Made by a program: the position numbers and the translations under genes. Of a DNA stretch of 64,000 nucleotides, positions 62,001 to 64,000 are shown in pieces (position 1 is the first letter of the stretch; every line of letters starts with the position of its first letter). The stretch covers positions 173,221 to 237,220 of the forward strand of contig CBDCGV010000008.1 of NCBI GenBank assembly GCA_965216955.1, given 5' to 3'. The notes beneath the pieces were generated by a model. The model saw only the letters and a list, made by a program, of their open reading frames with translations. It was not told the origin of the DNA and ran no database searches. Source of the DNA: CBDCGV01 sp965216955. Lineage in GTDB: Bacteria; Bacteroidota; Bacteroidia; Chitinophagales; JADIYW01.

Positions 62001-63034
62001 CTTTTGAGCAATGCATTTTTAAAGACAATCATGCCGATATAGGAGGAGCGATTACCATATTTGATCAGGGTGGGAATATTACATTGAATGTTGCCAATAG
62101 CTTGTTTTATAACAACTCGGTAAATACTTCTGTTGGGTTTGGAGGTACTGCAATTGCTCATGCATTAATTACAACCTCAGGAGCAACAGATTACGCATTG
62201 AATTTAAATCATGTAACCATATATGAAACGGAAGAGTCCTCTATTTCTTTGGGAGGTCAGGCGGACGCTAAAATTACTAATAGTATTATTTGGAGCGATG
62301 ATGTAAATCCCTTCAGATATTTAGGAGCTGTCGTAGGGTTTCCTGTACCTCTCGATGAACCAGGAGCGTTGTTCATAGAAAACTCTTTGGTTTATACGCT
62401 AGATGGAATCAATCCCACTTTTTCTGTTGTTCCTGGAGAGACGGTTGTTGCAAATATACTCCCTGATCCTCTAGTTGATTTATTAACAGTAGACCCTTTA
62501 TTTGTGGATCCCTCAGGTGATTTTTATCTACAAGAAGGGAGTCAGGCAATTGATTACGTACCTTACGATGCTTCAAGTTTTCCAATAGACATCAATGGAG
62601 ATGCCAGAGGGCCTCAGTTTTCAAATATTGGAGCTTTTGAAACTCCTCCATGTATTATCTGGGTAGATGTAAATGGAAGCGACATTCCTGGGAACGGTAC
62701 TATTAGCGCTCCCTATGCAACCATTCAGTATGCGTTAGATAACTCTGGAGACTTTTGTACTATAAATGTTATTGCTGGTAGTAATGCTGCGCCTAATGTT
62801 TATGATTTGGGAGATGGTTACATACATTTTACTAATAAGGAAAATGTAACTATTCAATCTTATGATTTAAACAATTCGGGAGCCCAAAATCTTGAGGGAA
62901 CGATTATAACAGGCAATAATTTAGAGTTGATTGTAGCAGAGAATAATACTTGTACTGGTGGAGATGGTTGTCAGTCAGTAGTTGGTTTTACATTTCAATC
63001 GGGGCAGGGAACTGCAAAATATTTCAGCTTGTGA
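56036..63034 (+). CDS. Giant secreted LRR / Ig-like / beta-helix protein, frame broken at 63034
   Basis: The start is placed at the ATG at 56036, which opens a clean signal peptide (SFKSFLLMVVLITTFQEA, then YTQ); the longer frame begins with TTG at 55997. Three successive modules each contain a header (ALIDLYNATGGSSGNWNN, TNWNT, GCDVEEINLSSNNL), 8-12 leucine-rich repeats with the NNQLSGSIPDFSSN pattern, and an Ig-like segment (FDGTTFSVDAGGNLADNNYEW). From about base 59500 it becomes a parallel beta-helix with DGDGSF-type and IGGAI motifs. The frame stops at 63032-63034, but the plus-one frame continues the same protein. Adhesion or binding of polymers at the cell surface is likely. The T9SS signal should be beyond the window. 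Confidence 0.8.
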   Translation: MSFKSFLLMVVLITTFQEAYTQCPDVAATQRQALIDLYNATGGSSGNWNNSTNWNTSTPVSDWYGITVTSDGCDVEEINLSSNNLINTLPSVLSFPKLRLLSLSGNTLAGTFSDISACTQLEILDGYNNQFTSFPDLASNTNIKSIFLSGNQITGNIPDFSNHLLLESLEINDNMISGSVPDFSINVLLVVLELSGNLLIGSLPDFSANINLEYLRIEDAQLTGNISDFSSNIKLRELSLANCGLSGSIPNFQNHVDLESLTLSNNQLEGNIPDFSSNANLRYLNLSNNQLVGSIPDFSFNLDLEVLYLSSNQLDGIIPDLQNLAALSFMSIDNNDFNFNSDFSLNASISNYTYIPQNNLPLNFDGTTFSVDAGGNLADNNYEWFKDGVSVGIIEGNNTFTPTLSGDYYCVITNDINQALTAPITLASETYAFGTTTCSDVAATQRQALIDLYNATGGSSGNWNNSTNWNTSTPVSDWHGITVTSDGCDVEEINLSSNNLSGSLTDFTLFSELKELYLDNNQLSGNISNLSNNVNLQHLSLVYNQFTGSIPDFSSNVNIQSLRLLGNQLTGNIPDFSGNGSLNAIDLSDNQLSGSIPDFSSNVNLQTLYLYNNQLTGSIPDFSSNISLQELDLNNNQLSGSIPDFSSNVSLEFLNLYNNQLSGNIPDFSSNTNLANLYIYSNEFNFDADFALNASISSYAYDPQSYLPLNFDGTTFSVDAGGNLADNNYEWFRDGVSLGVVEGDNTFTPTLSGVYGCLITNDVNQASTAPIALATEVYNFGTTTCSDVAATQRQALIDLYNATGGSSGNWNNSTNWNTSAPVSDWYGITVTSDGCDVEEINLSSNNLINTLPSILPFPKLRLLSLSGNALTGPFSDVSTCTQLEILDAYNNQFTSFPDLTSNTIIERILLSGNQIVGNVPDLSSNTSLQYLHLSYNQLTGSIPDFSNNTNLQSLHLGSNQLTGSIPDFSSSLNLQELILNENQLTGSIPDFSININLQNLYLGSNQLSGSIPDFSGNVNLLYLDLKENQLTGNIPDFSNNTNLVDLYFNNNNFNFDADFALNVSNVSNIYGYTPQNNLTLNFDGTTFSVDAGGNLADNNYEWFREGVSLGVTEGDNTFTPTLPGDYYCVITNDVNQASVAPIALTSESESYSLPCIGSEIYVSVTGDDITGDGSFATPFQSIAYGINRVCDGGVLILKSSPGMPYNEHDIEITKNITIRGEAVQHCVIDAQGNGRIFVIETINNPSINSVTLENLVFKNGVAPTVTDGSFGGALFIDQLPNGVINNCVFEQNAADIGGAIVMIASTVEINNTIFTNNSGTSTNSTYINLSASIAAVGLIDRTTNITDPASLTLNHVTVDEQGELPILFGNWFGINIQNSIIKHENGKSFAWADFEARADVAADINITNTYITDPRVEVLPSTANPVIIPDIDLSTEAMINKAPLFDVLGAFGHTLLANSPGMDQAAVSGLTTDLIGNARGSFPDIGALESGETTFDCNNVWVATDGQDVAGNGTVAQPFQTIQYAIDNVCDEGIINVKDGTYYENLVVQETANKGFTLQAEHIDITSPSSVVIDGGASGSVFTFDCPNRTYTIQGVRIENGNATNQLGGGIILSNDGVELHITDAGFANNYASGSGGGIVIPGDKDNCSLFLNRVYFTNNTADGSGGAFHIDGATNSIEANNLLISNNTAHLGPALVLSGQANGTFFHCTFYNNSSATATALVFLDGASLTLKNSIVWNHGFNQFYWFDDGSGSNLPGNITVENCVLQYESVETQGNFSGNFNTDGNEIGDPLFINGSGAMFQLQSNSPAIQLGESIDPLVYPNLFFLSDIENNIRPNPLGSNPDAGAYEFNNTTTTPVCDDPIYVDNNGGQALGNGSGSNVDPYTSLQDAIDAACDDATIYILENSIINEELILQKSLTIIGEENVTLTGGGTHRILEIGGGDPAEEWQVSIKNITFEDGFLPPHPNMAQGDLNPGGACFITQGGEYTFEQCIFKDNHADIGGAITIFDQGGNITLNVANSLFYNNSVNTSVGFGGTAIAHALITTSGATDYALNLNHVTIYETEESSISLGGQADAKITNSIIWSDDVNPFRYLGAVVGFPVPLDEPGALFIENSLVYTLDGINPTFSVVPGETVVANILPDPLVDLLTVDPLFVDPSGDFYLQEGSQAIDYVPYDASSFPIDINGDARGPQFSNIGAFETPPCIIWVDVNGSDIPGNGTISAPYATIQYALDNSGDFCTINVIAGSNAAPNVYDLGDGYIHFTNKENVTIQSYDLNNSGAQNLEGTIITGNNLELIVAENNTCTGGDGCQSVVGFTFQSGQGTAKYFSL
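56106..59480 (+). repeat. Three tandem LRR plus Ig-like modules within the giant gene
   Basis: The headers start at 56106, 57351 and 58392, so the first two modules are 1245 and 1041 bases long and the third runs to about 59480. DNA identity between headers is very high over about 180 bases (only scattered third-position differences). Modules 1 and 3 also share the next LRR segment, which suggests gene conversion or unequal exchange. Confidence 0.8.
61778..61848 (+). repeat. 71-bp exact repeat in the beta-helix region, copy 1
   Basis: Identical, base for base, to 63930-64000, where the window ends. The surrounding 170 bases are also clearly related (DPYTSLQDAIDAACDD versus DPFTSLQDAINAACDG). 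The offset is 2152 bases. Confidence 0.75.
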
Positions 63035-64000
63035 TGGACAAGCTGGAATAGTGTCTTCTATGGTAATTGTCAAGGGAGGAGAGTTTTACATTGGAAATTC
63101 CTTTTTCGTGGGGCATACCACTGCACTTTTGAATTGTAATGGTAATCTACAGGTCTATAATAGTGCATTTCAAGGAGGAGATTATTTTAATGGTTTTGTG
63201 AATAGTGGAGTCATTGGGAGCAGCGACATTGCAAATACTTCCTTTGTAAACTGTTTAATTACAGATATTAATACGAATTATATACTTTTTGCAAGTAATG
63301 CGGTAACTGATTTTACCTATTGCACAATTGCAGATAACAATTTTTCTTCTTTAGGAGCAGCTTATCCAGCAGGGGATGCTAGTAGTATTTCTTTTTTATT
63401 AGGGTCAACATTAAATATAAATAACTCTATTATTTATAATAATGAAGGGAACGGCTTGGATCTTTATACTGTCGCTTATCATGGCCCTTATGATGATAAT
63501 ACTTTAAATATAACCAACTCAGTTGTTCAAGATGATAGAGCAATTAATTTGAACAATGATGCTGCTCAAACTTCTATATATCTGGATAATAATAGATCTA
63601 GCGATCCTAATTTTGTAGGCAATGGAGATTACCACATCCAGTTTCCTAGTGATGCTATAGGTTTGGCAGTTTCCGATCCAAACTGGACACATGATATAGA
63701 GGGAACAATAAGAAGCAATCCCCCAACTGCTGGAGCATATGAGTTTAACAATGTGCTACCTGAATGTTTTAGTCCAGTATATGTTTATAACGATGGCAGT
63801 CAGGCTTTGGGAAGTGGTTCAGGAAAAGATAATGATCCGTTTACCAGTTTACAAGATGCCATTAATGCCGCCTGCGATGGTGTAACCATTTACATTTTGG
63901 AAAATTCAATAATAGATGAGGAGCTAACACTTCAAAAGAGTTTAACAATTATTGGAGAAGAGAATGTAACGCTAACCGGAGGAGGGACACATAGGATATT
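63018..64000 (+). CDS. Continuation of the giant protein in a shifted frame, 3' end beyond window
   Basis: Frame 0 is open from 62982 to the end of the window with no stop, and from 63018 reads NISACDGQAGIVSSM, then beta-helix repeats such as TALLNCNGNLQVYNSAF and LNITNSVVQDDRA. A further conserved block (SPVYVYNDGSQALGSG) copies the one at about 61630. It has no start of its own. If one A of the AAAA run at 63016-63019 is removed, both parts join as GTANISACDG. The protein is thus either interrupted by a one-base insertion or the sequence has an error there. Confidence 0.75.
63930..64000 (+). repeat. 71-bp exact repeat in the beta-helix region, copy 2 (runs off the window)
   Basis: Second copy of 61778-61848. 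The identity reaches the last base of the window, so the true repeat is longer. It marks the start of another copy of the same beta-helix block. Confidence 0.75.

Overview
The window comes from the chromosome of an AT-rich member of the Bacteroidota, most likely a marine or freshwater Flavobacteriia-type organism; the genus cannot be told from the sequence. The evidence is two type IX secretion (T9SS) type B C-terminal sorting domains, a PorP/SprF-family outer-membrane protein, a DUF2723 membrane protein, a Bacteroidota-style tyrosine recombinase, TAnnTTTG-type -7 promoter boxes, and no obvious Shine-Dalgarno sequences.

Layout. Bases 1-9361 are the right end of a prophage or phage-derived element. 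It runs through late structural genes, two secreted fibre-like proteins, an endolysin and holin-like lysis block, an XRE repressor, a small accessory zone with a duplicated divergent control region, and an integrase. The integrase lies against the 3' end of an intact tRNA-Gln(UUG) at 9362-9434, the probable attachment site. The other end lies left of the window.

Bases 9531-14703 hold an envelope or glycan modification group (2OG-Fe oxygenase, methyltransferase, Gfo/Idh oxidoreductase, acyltransferase, radical SAM/SPASM protein). Bases 14977-18813 hold the DUF2723 protein and rlmB. Bases 19005-25506 carry a methyltransferase, a ceramidase-like protein without a signal peptide, a YfhO-type membrane protein and a GT4 glycosyltransferase. 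Bases 25503-35760 form a nonulosonic (sialic-acid-like) glycan locus. On the minus strand it has a cytidylyltransferase/PseG-like fusion, a NeuB-type synthase, an HPr-kinase-like P-loop protein, an APH/choline-kinase-like protein, a GT10 fucosyltransferase-like protein, a methyltransferase and a GT-B transferase. A flippase and a methyltransferase follow on the plus strand.

Bases 35864-45574 are a T9SS surface module: two type B cargo proteins, one of them a 2017-residue subtilisin, followed by a PorP/SprF-OmpA fusion that overlaps the protease gene by 4 bases. Bases 45590-48544 hold a GNAT protein, three small or hypothetical proteins and a lipase-like hydrolase. Bases 48741-55334 are a fatty-acid beta-oxidation operon in the order tetR-fadN-(S23 four-helix-bundle gene)-fadA-fadE. 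It starts at a promoter whose -33 box lies inside a perfect 14-bp inverted repeat. A 200-bp-period noncoding repeat lies at 55441-55803. From 56036 to the window end there is a giant secreted protein of leucine-rich, Ig-like and beta-helix repeats, broken by an apparent one-base frameshift near 63017.

The most unusual items are the cytidylyltransferase/PseG fusion with its two adjacent kinase-like genes, the S23 gene placed as a cassette with inverted flanks inside a fadNAE-like operon, the self-regulated TetR promoter, the duplicated divergent control region in the prophage, and the noncoding tandem repeat.
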